Positions 26,379 to 37,217 of a stretch of 64,000 nucleotides of DNA are shown here, piece by piece. The first letter of the stretch is position 1, and every line of letters starts with the position of its first letter. Under the pieces are notes generated by a model. The model made no database searches and was not told the origin of the DNA. It saw only the letters and a list, made by a program, of their open reading frames with translations. Source of the DNA: Rhizoctonia solani (Eukaryota > Basidiomycota > Agaricomycetes > Cantharellales > Ceratobasidiaceae); contig NC_057379.1 of assembly GCF_016906535.1 (NCBI RefSeq), positions 1,674,001-1,738,000 of the forward strand, read 5' to 3'. Both the position numbers and the translations under genes were made by a program.

Positions 26379-27403
26379 ATGTTGTCCCAGCAAACGTCCC
26401 GGCATAATAAATCTAAGAGTACCACTACCCGACTCGAAGAGCCCCTACCAAATTGTTTTTTAATTGCAGAATACGGAAGCCAAAAACTGGTTATTCCGCG
26501 AATTAGGGATTATCAGGTATGATGATTGCGTGCCTCTGAGCTCAGAGTCCCCATTCGGCCAGTTAACCGTGCGCTCGTCAGGATACAATTGCATCCTTAA
26601 AGCGGAACATCAGTGGCCTGAAAGTGATACCGAATGACCAGATATTTATCAGTGCTTTTATCGAAGAAGTAGACGATCATGTTAGAATCACTGAAGATGT
26701 CTGGACGAGTCTCTGTCCCAACCTAGTTGCCATTCGAGTTGGGCAGAATACATGCGATAGGTCCAGATCACTGGGACGCGAGAGTTCTCCTGATGCATGG
26801 GCCGACAAAATATACCTCGAATCGACTCGGCCTCGAAGTCAACAAGCACTCGAAAACGCTATGCAAAGTAATTCACAAGTTTTGGGAGCAAAGGCCGTGG
26901 GTTCGTATGGTATTGCTTACGAGGATTCCGATTCGGATCTGGATGACCCAGAAATAAGCCCATGGGGGTAAGTGGGTCCAAGCGAACCATGGCCTTATAA
27001 CACAGCACTCATCATCTTTGTACAATGACTACATAGCGGTAGGGAAAAAGGGCCGATGAAATACGGTTATCGGCCCACGATGAAAGTCCCGCCCCCTAAA
27101 CCTCTGACTTGGAGTTACTTCAAAGATGGGATTGATCGAAATTCACCAGATCATCGGGACGTGGGAGATGTACATGTGTCTAGATCTCCCAGCGGTTCAG
27201 AAGGTTGCCCATTTAGTCATTGGGTCTGCCTCATACGCAAAGGGGAGAAGCAATGGGTAAAGGCGGCTCAGGGATATGCTCATCCTACCCAGAAGGATTA
27301 CGTTCTACGATGTGGGACAGTGTGTACCCCGCCTCGATGGGTCCTCCCCAAGTCATTGGATTGCGCGAACTATCGCAAACAAGTCCAGCGCAATTCATAT
27401 TAA
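26379..27403 (+). CDS. ubiquitin-like N-domain protein with novel C-terminal domain (cluster member 4)
   Basis: Three exons (26379-26516, 26582-26967, 27037-27403) sum to 891 nt, 296 residues, with the same intron positions and phases as member 3. The N-terminal domain has CFLIAEYGSQKLVIPRIRDYQ split by the intron, then DTIASLKRNISGL and VRITEDVWTSLCPNL. An acidic linker (YEDSDSDLDDPEISPWGG) leads to the shared C-terminal domain: LTWSYFKDGIDRNSPDHR, SHWVCLIRKGEKQWV, DYVLRCGTVCTPPRWVLP, LDCANYRK. The pairs TWSY/DGxDRxSPxHR, HWVCxI and YVLRxGTVxxPPxWVLP are conserved with member 3, so the region is under constraint. Function unknown; a recent tandem duplicate. Confidence 0.8.
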
Positions 27404-27616
27404 CGATGAGTGGAAATTCCTGGACCGTTCTGCCATGTTTCGGTCGTGTGGCTTTTGCGTGGCCAATTGACTCATTGGAAGAGAATTGTGAACGTCATCG
27501 ATCGTTCGATCACATAACATGTTGACAAGTTTACAAATATATGAAACCCGATATCAAGGGGAAATTATTACTAAATACGTTCTAAAAAAACGCGATATAT
27601 AAACGGTATCCAAGTA

Positions 27617-29288
27617 CTAGGCACCTTCAGTTGGTGAAGGATCATTCGAATCTTCCGCTGAGTCGAGTAAGCTAAGTGGCAGAGTGAGAAGGAACAAACC
27701 ATGCGCGAGAGAAGTAGCGTACCTATATTGCTTGCTTAACACACATTCACCGCCATTTTCCAAGTCGATGGCATATGAGTAGAAGAAGCCTTCGGATGAG
27801 ACAACCATCACATTTGGCAGGGTGCTATAAAGACAACCAAAACACGATATGGGTCGTCAATACTGGTGTCATGAAACATAGGTCGAAAGGAGCGCACCTG
27901 CTAATAGCGACAATACATCTTGTGCCCGAAGTAGGGAGCTTGAGTGATGCAAAGTCCCGTGATGGCTCCCACATATCAGATAAACCACCCGGAAGGTATC
28001 CACCCATAGTTCCAGCAATACCCCGAGTAAGTCCAAGAGATTTGCGTCGCAACGAGGAACTGCAGCCAGATTAATTTCAATTGATCCAGGAAAAGACACC
28101 AACACGCACCCCATTCCATTCTTCTTCTTTCCATCCATGTACGCTTCATACCCACCTTCCATTCCAGCCCCACCCTTGCCCGTCTCCTGGCTATCAATAC
28201 TACCGCCCGGGCTACTCGGTCCACTATTCCCTCGTTTCTTCTCTCCCTCGGGGTTGCCTCCTTTGAGTTTGAAGATATGTACCGTATCGGTAGCCGAGCT
28301 TACGGCAAGAAGGGTGCTAACAGCATTGAATGTAATACAATGTATCTTCGCCCCCCTTACTCCTCTCCTGAACTCGTACAGTCTTTCAGCAGCAGGAACA
28401 CTGAATACCCGAATGACTGTTCCTTTTTCCGAGGCGGTAGCAAGGAGCGTACCGGTACTGTTCAGAGAAATGTGCGCGAGGGGAGCCTTGTGCGCGCGCA
28501 CAATATTGGTCACAGCCAGCAAGCGCGTATCAAAGATAAGTACATCGCCAGAAGAGGATGCTGTGTTTGCACTCGACGAAGCCGGCGCAGAAGAAGAAGC
28601 AGTAGGAGAAGGGGTGGGGGCAGGATAGGCAAGATACGAGGGGTCTGATGAGGGGCTCAGTGCACAAATTGCTAGAGGGGATCACGGTTAACAATGACCG
28701 TCAAAGAGAAGAAACTGCTATACACACCGTTTGGATTGGGTGATGTTTCAATAACGTGCATGAGCCTCATCGTGCTTATGTCGTAAATATATATTTCAAC
28801 TTCGAGCACGACAACAAGAGTCTTTCGGTTGAGCTTTACAGCCAAGATGGATGAGGGGAATAGTAGTTCGCAAATCATCGATTGTCGCTACAGGGAGAGA
28901 TTAGACAGATTAATCCCACGTTGTTTTTTCGGCCCACCTTGGTGTTCACTATCTGCAATTTCCGGGGGCTCGACGATGGCTGATCCGCAGCGCCGACCAA
29001 AGCTATCAACGACGTGCAAAACAACATCTCCACGATACCCCGAGCACCATCACCTAACAAACACGCCTTGATAAGGCTAAGATACCTAATAAAACACGAC
29101 GGCTCACTTTTGGTATACACCCTTCCAAATGGGTCGCAGTTCGTAATACTGTATCCCTTCTTGGTCCCGACTGAGATACATCTACTTGTATTTGAACGAC
29201 GAGTCCTATTTTTATACCTGCTTCATACTTACGAGAAGTCTTGGTTAAAGTTGGCAAATAACATGTTTGAGTTAGTTTTCTCCGCCAT
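27617..29288 (-). CDS. ATG18: Atg18-type PROPPIN, autophagy WD40 protein
   Basis: Eight exons (29288-29233, 29184-29108, 29053-28938, 28887-28728, 28671-28110, 28059-27898, 27824-27723, 27671-27617) sum to 1290 nt, 429 residues. PROPPINs are seven-bladed propellers that bind PI3P and PI(3,5)P2 and work in autophagosome and vacuole membranes. The diagnostic lipid-binding FRRG is at about residues 237-240. Other family blocks are [104 protein letters not shown] and [20 protein letters not shown] Ser/Ala/Pro-rich insert follows the third blade and a Gly/Ser/Lys loop follows blade five. Intact, no lesions seen. Confidence 0.95.
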
Positions 29289-30032
29289 AGCGGCGAGTCG
29301 TAATTGGTGTCGTGGCTGGGTGCAAGTTGGGCAGTGAGTCGTACAGCGCTTACCTGGTGGCAGTACATTCCGTATCTTATCTTGTAACATGCTTATCGGG
29401 AAGGGTCCGATTTTGGAATAGGGAGTTCATGGATCCATCGTGGCTTACTTCTGGAAAAACCATCCCGAAGATCGTTTTGAGGCCCAAAATAAGTATCATA
29501 AGCTATTTTTTAGTGTTGCATCTACCTTCGGCAATAAGCTTTGTGCTTTCCCAAGGTTGTGAAGCTGAGATACAGGTATATTGCACAGCCACAAGGATAG
29601 GACGCTCCATTACTACATAACCACCCAGTCAAGCTATATATCAGTCATTCTGGAGCTCTTCTTGGCAGAAACTTGTACCATGGCATCAAGCCTAACCTTG
29701 GCGTCATGTTGGCCAGTTGCTTTGGACCGAACTGTGCACCCGCAAGCATGGGCTCCTCCGACTGGCCGTGAGTATATGGACGCACTCACTTTCATATAAG
29801 GTTTGATTAAAGTTGTATTAATAGGCACTCATGGAGGTTGCACGCATAAAGCACAGGATCAGTCACGTGACTAACTAGAAAGGTCTCTTTTTTTGAGGAG
29901 AGCTCGCCGTCGTGAGCGAGCCTAAGCTGAAGCTGCACTTGATAACAGAGGGTGAACATGTGTATATTTTGCCTGGCGTTCTGCGGAAGCTTATTTGCGT
30001 GGGTATTTCAAGTACTTGCGAGAATGGCCTTC

Positions 30033-30045
30033 GAAATTTCTAGAA
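30033..30045 (+). promoter_or_regulatory. three-unit heat-shock element
   Basis: GAA-AT-TTC-TA-GAA, a perfect alternating array of three nGAAn units with 2 bp spacing, 226 bp before the HSP20 start. It is the binding pattern of heat-shock factor. Confidence 0.75.
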
Positions 30046-30159
30046 AGCAACGGGCGTTTACGGTCCCACCGCATATAGTCCAAAAATCACAAGCGATGAT
30101 GCAAGTGACAGTCAGTGTTGATTAGAACATAACCATTGGTGGCGTCACTTCAGTGATCT

Positions 30160-30172
30160 TTCTAGAAACCTT
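30160..30172 (+). promoter_or_regulatory. second heat-shock element
   Basis: TTC-TA-GAA-AC-CTT: two perfect units and one imperfect, 7 bp upstream of the TATA box. Confidence 0.7.
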
Positions 30173-30178
30173 GAGGGG

Positions 30179-30186
30179 TATAAATA
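30179..30186 (+). promoter_or_regulatory. TATA box of the HSP20 gene
   Basis: TATAAATA, 85 bp before the ATG and just downstream of a heat-shock element. Confidence 0.7.
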
Positions 30187-30270
30187 AGGTTGTCTGTAGG
30201 CCTCAAGTTCTGCAACAAATCCACCTGAAGTCTATTTCAGCTTTACTCGAACTCTACTCTTCACAGTACT

Positions 30271-30816
30271 ATGTCTTTTTCTCGCAGCTTTCTCAGCGAC
30301 TTCCACCCTCTCTTCCGCCTTGTCGAAGACCCTCAGTCTTCCTACGGCTCTCCTTCCCAGAGGTCGTCTCTTCAGCAGCGTCAGGCTGTAGTTGACGTCT
30401 CAGATGAGGAAAAAGAGTACGTTGTGAGAGCTGAGCTCCCTGGGGTCCAGAAGAAAGACGTGGACGTCCATATTGGCAATGATGGCCGTTCTCTGACCAT
30501 TGAAGGCCATGTTCATCATACTCATAAGCCCACACAAGGTAAATTCCACTCACTATGCTCACTATGTAACTGTATAACTAACTCTTATTCGGTAGATACC
30601 TCTTCTACTACCCAAAAGGCCGAGGCTAATGAGCAGTCTAAGGATTCTGAGCAACCAGCCGAGACATATGATTACCGTTCAACCTTCTCTCGAACTGTCT
30701 GGTTCCCTCATGCAGTCGACGGCAACAATACTCGCGCCAATCTGGCTGATGGTATCCTAACCTTGAATCTACCTAAGCGCATGGAATCAGGCAGGCAGAA
30801 GATCAATCTCTTGTAA
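30271..30816 (+). CDS. small heat-shock protein (HSP20/alpha-crystallin)
   Basis: Two exons (30271-30538, 30596-30816) give 162 residues. Small heat-shock proteins hold unfolding proteins in a refoldable state, usually as large oligomers in the cytosol. The N-terminus (MSFSRSFLSDFHPLF) is aromatic-rich as is typical. The alpha-crystallin domain runs VVDVSDEEKEYVVRAELPGV, KKDVDVHI, RSLTIEGH, then a low-complexity loop interrupted by the intron, then YDYRSTFSRTVWFP, NTRANLADGILTLNLPK. It ends with a short tail carrying KINLL, an I-x-[IVL]-type oligomer motif. Two heat-shock elements and a TATA box lie just upstream, so it should be heat-induced. Confidence 0.94.
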   Translation: MSFSRSFLSDFHPLFRLVEDPQSSYGSPSQRSSLQQRQAVVDVSDEEKEYVVRAELPGVQKKDVDVHIGNDGRSLTIEGHVHHTHKPTQGKFHSLCSLCNCITNSYSVDTSSTTQKAEANEQSKDSEQPAETYDYRSTFSRTVWFPHAVDGNNTRANLADGILTLNLPKRMESGRQKINLL

Positions 30817-31287
30817 ATCACATGCAAGCCACAAATCAGGGTTTTAATCTGTGGCCATTTTATCGCTTTTATGAATCTAATCCTCGTTAGCTATTTTTCT
30901 CTTCCCGATGTATCTAGTTTATCAGAAGGTTTTGGCCCCAATTTAACTGATGTCGATTACTATAACATTATTTGACTGCAGGCATTAAGCTCCACTCAGC
31001 CATCTGGCGCAACGAGCTCCAAATAGACCGAGAACTTATGGGTGAGTAATTCCCACATCCGTGCTCTCACATAGTAAACTCACAAAATACGGGAAATCCG
31101 TATGACGCCAATTTTTTTCAAACATTCCTACCTCAAAATGTAAAACACGGAGCTAGACGTCATGTAGAGATCAGATGGGAATACGGATTAGTGAAAATAC
31201 TGGTCAGGTTTTGCCAGCACTTAGCACGTAAGTGTAGAAAATTCCCCTTTTAGGGTCTCACGCGTTGGTATTTGAGACAGGTAAAAG

Positions 31288-31587
31288 TTAGTAAAACTGG
31301 CCATCCAGCCAGCTCTCTATATCCACCCTACTTTGACCCCCTTCAGCTCCATTTATTCCTTCCACATATAAATGCAGCTCATATGCGGTTCCTTTACTCC
31401 ATGACTCATAGCCTAGATCATCATTCGTCATAAGTCTGGAACATCCATAGTAACTAAATATCGGTTCCGTCCGAGCTTGGGTGGACATCCATGAGGGTGT
31501 ATATAAATTCATGTGGAATACGATGGCGCGAAACTCCCGGGTTACAAACATCGCCAGCGTGATTAAGGATTTCCGCGGTGCGATCAT
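31288..31587 (-). CDS. possible small hypothetical protein
   Basis: A single 99-codon frame (start MIAPRKSLITLAMFVTREFR, end SWLDGQFY). It has no clear signal peptide, no motif I know, no intron evidence and no neighbour that implies a role. It could be a chance frame; it is the only frame of this length in the interval. Confidence 0.22.
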   Translation of the reverse strand: MIAPRKSLITLAMFVTREFRAIVFHMNLYTPSWMSTQARTEPIFSYYGCSRLMTNDDLGYESWSKGTAYELHLYVEGINGAEGGQSRVDIESWLDGQFY

Positions 31588-31907
31588 GCTTTGAACGTCA
31601 GCTGATCAGATGCACCCACAACAGCTTGGCTCTACACCTGCCTCAATCCATTGTGTGATATGAACCGGCTGTATCTCTGTGACAGTAATTCCTTGCTTGA
31701 CCATAGGCCTCCTCAACTGTCCGACCCAGCCATTATAACCTTGATATTATCATTCGAAGTTTTGCCAAATTGAATATTGTTGGAGCTGTACGTGAGAGAA
31801 GTTGGATACTCGATGATTCGGCGGGCCGGGGGCTTTACCAACAGGGCCGATGGGGATAAATGGGGATAGATCCATGCTCACGCGGAGGTCTCGTTCTATC
31901 ATTTTGT

Positions 31908-31914
31908 TATAAAA
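31908..31914 (+). promoter_or_regulatory. TATA-like box of polygalacturonase 1
   Basis: TATAAAA lies 79 bp before the ATG at 31987. Confidence 0.55.
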
Positions 31915-31986
31915 CCTCTGGTCTCGGGTTTTGGGGGCTACTAGAACTCGACAGTTTATCTACTCAAATCTGTTCTTGAGCTTGAG

Positions 31987-33594
31987 ATGTTGCCCGCACT
32001 TCTTACTCTAGTAACAGGTGCGACTGCCTCTCTGACTTCGAAATCGGTTTCCAAACCTCCGACCTGTATTGTACCTTCCCACCAAAATGCCAACATCTCG
32101 GATACTTCTGCTGTACATGCGGCCTTCAAGAAATGCGGAAAGGGCGGGCGGATCATTTTCTCAGAGAACACTAATTATACCTTACGCGAATTGACGGTAT
32201 GCCCCAAGCTTAATGGCCTTTTAGTACTGAGACTGAGATTATACAAGATAATGTCACCCTGCATAGATTGTACGGTTCAACTTGAAGGCACCATCCAAAT
32301 GGCCGACAATATTACGTATTGGCTGAAGAATACAACTAACTCACCAAACGTTACTGACCAGACTTATCCTCACCTGGTATATTAGTAAGTCTTGGTGCAA
32401 TGAAAACATCAATAGTCTAACGTCCACCATCAAAGCCCTTTCCAGGACACCGTTGCATATCTAATACTCAAAGATTGGTCACACTCTACCCTCATTTCAA
32501 AAACAGGAAAAGGCCTCATTGATGGACTTGGTCAACTATGGTGGGATGCCGCAGCTGGGCAACAGGTTTTATTCCCTAAAACTTTGCGCCGACCGGTTCT
32601 AATTGCCCTGGATGGAGCAAATAACGTCACTGTAGACAACATAGCGATGAAGAACCCCGCGATGTGGTTTAACTGGGTGATCGATAGCAAAAATGTTCTC
32701 TACAAAAATATCCGATTATCGGCGTTGTCTGCAAACAAGAACCCACCGGCGAACGCCGACGGATGGGAGTGAGCCTGATCCTTTTACTGCTCAGCTATCT
32801 TATTAACGCCAACTATCAGTACCTATCGGACTTCCCATTTCGAGCTTCGAGACTCCCATGTGGTCTCTGGAGATGATTGTTTCTCTTTCAAGGGCAACTC
32901 GACATACGTTAATATCGAGAACGTCTATTGCCAGAATTCGCATGGAATTAGCGTCGGTAGCCTTGCACAATACCCGGGGGTATTGGATATCGTCGAGCAC
33001 GTTAAAGTTGTAAGTGCTAACATCGCCATCTAACGAACCTAGCATCTAATCATAGCAGAAAAACATCACATTCGTTGGCGATGGTGGAAGTTCTAATAAC
33101 GGCGCGCGTATCAAGGTTTGGTCAGGACCTGTGGGAACTGCTATAGTTAATGATATACACTATGAGGACTTATTGGTGAGTTCCTACGACCGTCTACGTT
33201 AATTGTGGGCTGTTAATAATGTGTTCATAGATTGAAAACGTCACAAATCCTCTGATGGTAGACTCATGCTACTTTAGCTCTGCTTATTGTGCAACTGTGG
33301 GTATCCATCGCCTCTTCCCTTTCACTCATAGAACTCAGCCCTTCATAGGGAAAGCCTATAGCAAGCATAACCAATGTAACAGTCACCAATGTTACAGGCA
33401 CCTCTACTGGTCCGGTTGTATCCTCCATTATCTGTCCAGAAGGTTCCATATGCGACATCAAGCTGAAGGATATCAACATAACCCCCAGGACAGGTGCAGC
33501 TCCCATATATAGGTGCTTTAGCGTCACTAGTGAGGAGCTGGGTGTGGACTGCACCTATCCAACAGTGGTCAATGGAACGTTCAAATGGCCTTAG
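31987..33594 (+). CDS. GH28 polygalacturonase 1 (exo-type), secreted
   Basis: Seven exons (31987-32196, 32248-32384, 32436-32768, 32820-33009, 33059-33175, 33231-33296, 33349-33594) give 432 residues. GH28 enzymes hydrolyse polygalacturonic acid in pectin. A signal peptide (MLPALLTLVTGATA) is followed by a parallel beta-helix enzyme. The catalytic set is NADGWD (near residue 222), SGDDCFSF (near 243), CQNSHGISVGS (near 264) and ARIKVW (near 307), corresponding to NxDGxD, xDDC, GHG and RIK of the family. The SHGISVGSLAQY form and NxDGWD favour an exo-acting enzyme. Several N-glycosylation sites (NYT, NIT, NVT) fit secretion. Frame intact throughout. Confidence 0.93.
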
Positions 33595-34592
33595 AGCGAA
33601 ATCTTAGATATTCGCACACCCATTGGTAGGCAGTATTTGTTGTAAATATTCCGAGCATATAGCCAAAACAATATAGTGATGAATGCTTCCATGCTTTTTT
33701 ACATAAATTCCCAATAAGTGGGCGTCATTGAGGTATTCAGAAATTCCAGTATACGGAAGGGTCGTTTTGAGCTTGATAGCGTCTTATTGTAAGGGCTACG
33801 CGGTTATCGTAGGGTTAATTACCAGTATATACGCTACCCTTATATTATACCGTGACTCTCATACCTTGACTCATCTCCCTGTTCGTATTCGTCCGAGTTT
33901 GATTACCAACTGTATAAATTACGTTTATTTGACTTATTATGTTCATACATGTATCGGGTCCCGGCACCTTGTAATCTCACCTATCTCTATCCCTATCCAT
34001 ATCTTTGTGGCATGCCTCCCGCCGTGAATATCTATCCCTATCCTTGTCCCGGTAATCATCTCACCGGATGATCCATCCACTCTCCTTGTCTTTAATCTCA
34101 ACCAATATCGAGTGTGTGTTACGATTTGTCATTCAACGCGACCCCGCCGCGGGTCAAGTCTATTGTACACCCGACAAGTGGAGCCCTTATACCTGTATGA
34201 ATGCACGTGAAAATTTGAACTTAATAACCTTTGGACGTCACTGTTTTCTCAACTCTTCCCCAACTCGTGTTTGACAATTTTGCTCCGGCTATATTTCTCA
34301 AAATGGAAGGGCCTCCTATCCGGCGGCCCGCCCGACCCGCCAAGGCCTCATGACACTGATTAGAAGCCTGATCGAAACGAGTATTATTGGGGCTTGATTC
34401 GAGCGAGAGTGCCTTGGCCAGTGACTCCTCGGGCCATCCGCAGTCTCGGCTGAGGGTGGTATTCTGAACTAATGGGGAAAGCTATTATGGGCTTCTAGCT
34501 CCGGTCCTGTTGTATAAAGCACCAGGACTCTGCACTATCTGATCTTATTGAGCTTAGACTCTTCCATCTCTGAGCTTGGCGCTCTATTCAAC
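33595..34592. other. intergenic between the two polygalacturonases
   Basis: No gene seen; the last 80 bp contain the promoter of the second gene. Confidence 0.45.
34513..34519 (+). promoter_or_regulatory. TATA-like box of polygalacturonase 2
   Basis: TATAAAG lies 80 bp before the ATG at 34593, at almost the same distance as in copy 1. Confidence 0.55.
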
Positions 34593-36220
34593 ATGCTTTC
34601 TGCGATACTCGCTGTTGCTCTGGGAGCAGCCGTCGCTCTCGCTTCAAAAACAGGCGTCAAGACGCAGACTTGCATAGTACCTTCCCATGGTAATGTGAAT
34701 ATCTCTGATACCCCTGCTGTTCATGCCACTTTCAAAAAGTGTGGCAAGGGCGGGCATATCATCTTCTCAGAAAATACAAATTATACTCTGAGGGAATTGA
34801 CGGTAAGAGAAATCATGCATTTACCGAAATAAGTTGTCTTAAATTTAAGGAAAGACTATGACTCCCTGTATCGGGTGCACCGTTCAACTTGAAGGAACCA
34901 TCCAAATGGCCGACAACATCACCTATTGGCTGAAGAACGAGACAACAAACACCCCCAATATCACTGCCGAGACTTTTCCTCACTTGGTCTACTAGTACGT
35001 TCTAACCCAGCTAAAGATATTGAGGGCTCGTATACTCAACTATACATTATAGCCCATTCCAAGATACAGTCGCGTACCTCATATTGAAAGACTGGTCACA
35101 TTCCACTCTAGTTTCGAAAACCGGCAAGGGTTTAATCGATGGACTCGGCCAACTATGGTGGGATGCAGCAGTAGGTCAACAAATTCTTCTTCCCGGAACT
35201 TTGCGTCGGCCGGTCCTCTTCACTCTGGATGGAGCCAACAACGTCACTGTGGACAACGTGACAATGCGGAATCCCGCCAACTGGTTCAACTGGGTGACCG
35301 ACAGCTCAAATGTTGTTTACAAAAACATTCGGTTGTCAGCCTTGTCGGCGAACAAGAATCCGCCGGCGAATGCTGATGGATGGGAGTGAGTTGGTGTGTG
35401 CGAAGCTCTAACTATTTGCTAATTATAATGAGTTTAGCACTTACCGCACTTCTCATTTCGAACTTCGGGATTCGCACATCGTCTCTGGAGATGACTGCTT
35501 TGCGTTCAAACCCAACTCTACATATATCACCATCGAGAACGTCTACTGTCAAAATTCGCATGGTGTTAGTGTTGGCAGCCTCGCGCAGTATCCTGGCGTA
35601 TTGGATATCGTAGAGCATGTCAAAGTGGTGAGTACTCCTAAATTAGATATCAGAACTTCGACTCATCCGCAATCGGGTAGAAAAATGTGACATTTGTTGG
35701 AAATGGCGATAGCTCTTCTAATGGGGCACGCATCAAGATTTGGTCCGGACCGGTAGGGTCTGCGATCGTCAATGACATCCATTATGAAGATCTACGAGTG
35801 AGTTACCTAAACAGGCTATAGTTGTGTAGTTCTCACATGATCAAACTACAGGTCGAAAACGTCACGAATCCATTGGTAGTTGACTCCTGCTACTTTAGTT
35901 CCGCATATTGTGCTACCGTTAGTACTCATTATCCTATCGCCGTTGTTGCCAATGCTCAAACCCAGTTTTAGGGAAAACCTGTAGCGACCATAACGAACGT
36001 GACGGTGACCAATATCACCGGCACTTCGACAGGAAAGGTTGTGTCCTCGATCATCTGTCCAGAAGGGTCGACATGCGATATCAAGCTCAAGAATGTCAAC
36101 ATAGTTCCCAAGACAGGTGTTGCGCCTGTGTACAGGTGCTTCAGTGTCGCGAGTGAGGATTTGGGTGTGAACTGCACGTATCCGACGATTGTGAATGGAG
36201 CATTCAAGTGGCCGGCTTAG
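34593..36220 (+). CDS. GH28 polygalacturonase 2 (exo-type), secreted
   Basis: Seven exons (34593-34802, 34855-34994, 35053-35385, 35438-35627, 35681-35797, 35852-35917, 35972-36220) give 434 residues. Five of seven exons are the same length as in polygalacturonase 1; exon 2 and the last exon differ by one codon each. Signal peptide MLSAILAVALGAAVALA. Catalytic motifs are the same: NADGWD, SGDDCFAF, NSHGVSVGSLAQY, ARIKIW. It is a clear tandem duplicate with synonymous-rich divergence and an intact frame, so both copies look functional. Role: pectin breakdown outside the cell. Confidence 0.93.
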
Positions 36221-37217
36221 ACCGACAACTCCGGCTTTTGTACTTATCATATCTTTCATGATCACATAGCAACTCAATAAAATTTAGAAGCCGGGACATG
36301 GTATTTGCTACCACCCGATTCGTGATCTTGTTCATCTATACGAGCGAATCGCGGTTAGTCGTCGCGTGCCGACAACAGAGTATCCGCGCTTTGCCTATCC
36401 TGCCGAGATTTGTCATTTGAGGCGAGTGGAACTTGGTTATAGTGGAAGGACGTCCCCAGCCCTGGACTAAAACCAGAGGTTTGTGTGTTGAGTTTGATAT
36501 CAGGCTGTGCCCATACATCGGCTTTAAAATCAGAGGTTAGATTATGTGCATGCATTATGCGTGGATCGCACCTGACCTGCCCAGTCGGGCACAATGACCG
36601 AGATGACGATCAGGATCCTTTGCTGAGGATGTCTTTTCAGGTGTAAAATGATTACGATCCAGGCGAGCAGTAGCCATTCTTGCACAAGTCGTATGCTCAC
36701 AATGGGGTGGCCGGGGTGGAAATCCTTGGTAGTGAGATTACTAGGCGATGATGGTGGGGGAATTTACTCATTATCAATTATTGCCGAGCTATCTCACTCG
36801 GTATCATGTCAAGAATCCCAACAGCACCAACCGGGAATAATGTATAAATAAAAATGGCAGAACATGTACCCGCATAAGTGGGGATAGTGAGCATTTGATT
36901 TTCCAACAACAGGAACACACGTACGAGCCACATGCCCAAACATGCTTCACGAACACTTCCGAAGAAGAATCGGTGACAGGCGGAAGATCTTAAGATCTGA
37001 ACGTCAACTGTATGATCCCTTTTGTATTATTGTGGTTACGGAGAGATTTCCAAGCTTTCCCCGAACGCTTTGGCGCCCTTGTATAAAAAGGGTACCGCCG
37101 GGAGAGATACAGTGTAGATATTAACCTTCTGCTTCACCCTCCCATTTTTCTTTTACTCGACTCGCCTCTTTTGAGTCGTCCTATTTCGTTTCACATTTGT
37201 CGCTCATTACATTTACC
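36221..37217. other. intergenic upstream of the PL8 gene
   Basis: No gene seen. A GC-rich patch with CCGGGG lies near 36711, which resembles a carbon-catabolite repressor site, but a six-base match alone is weak. Confidence 0.45.
37082..37089 (+). promoter_or_regulatory. TATA-like box of the PL8 gene
   Basis: TATAAAAA, 136 bp before the ATG at 37218. Confidence 0.5.

Larger units (their letters stand above)
29289..30270. other. shared upstream region of ATG18 and HSP20
   Basis: No gene seen. The right part is the heat-shock promoter described separately. Confidence 0.45.
30817..31986. other. intergenic between HSP20 and the first polygalacturonase
   Basis: Nothing certain apart from a weak minus-strand frame (31288-31587, listed separately) and a TATA-like box near 31908. 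Confidence 0.45.
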
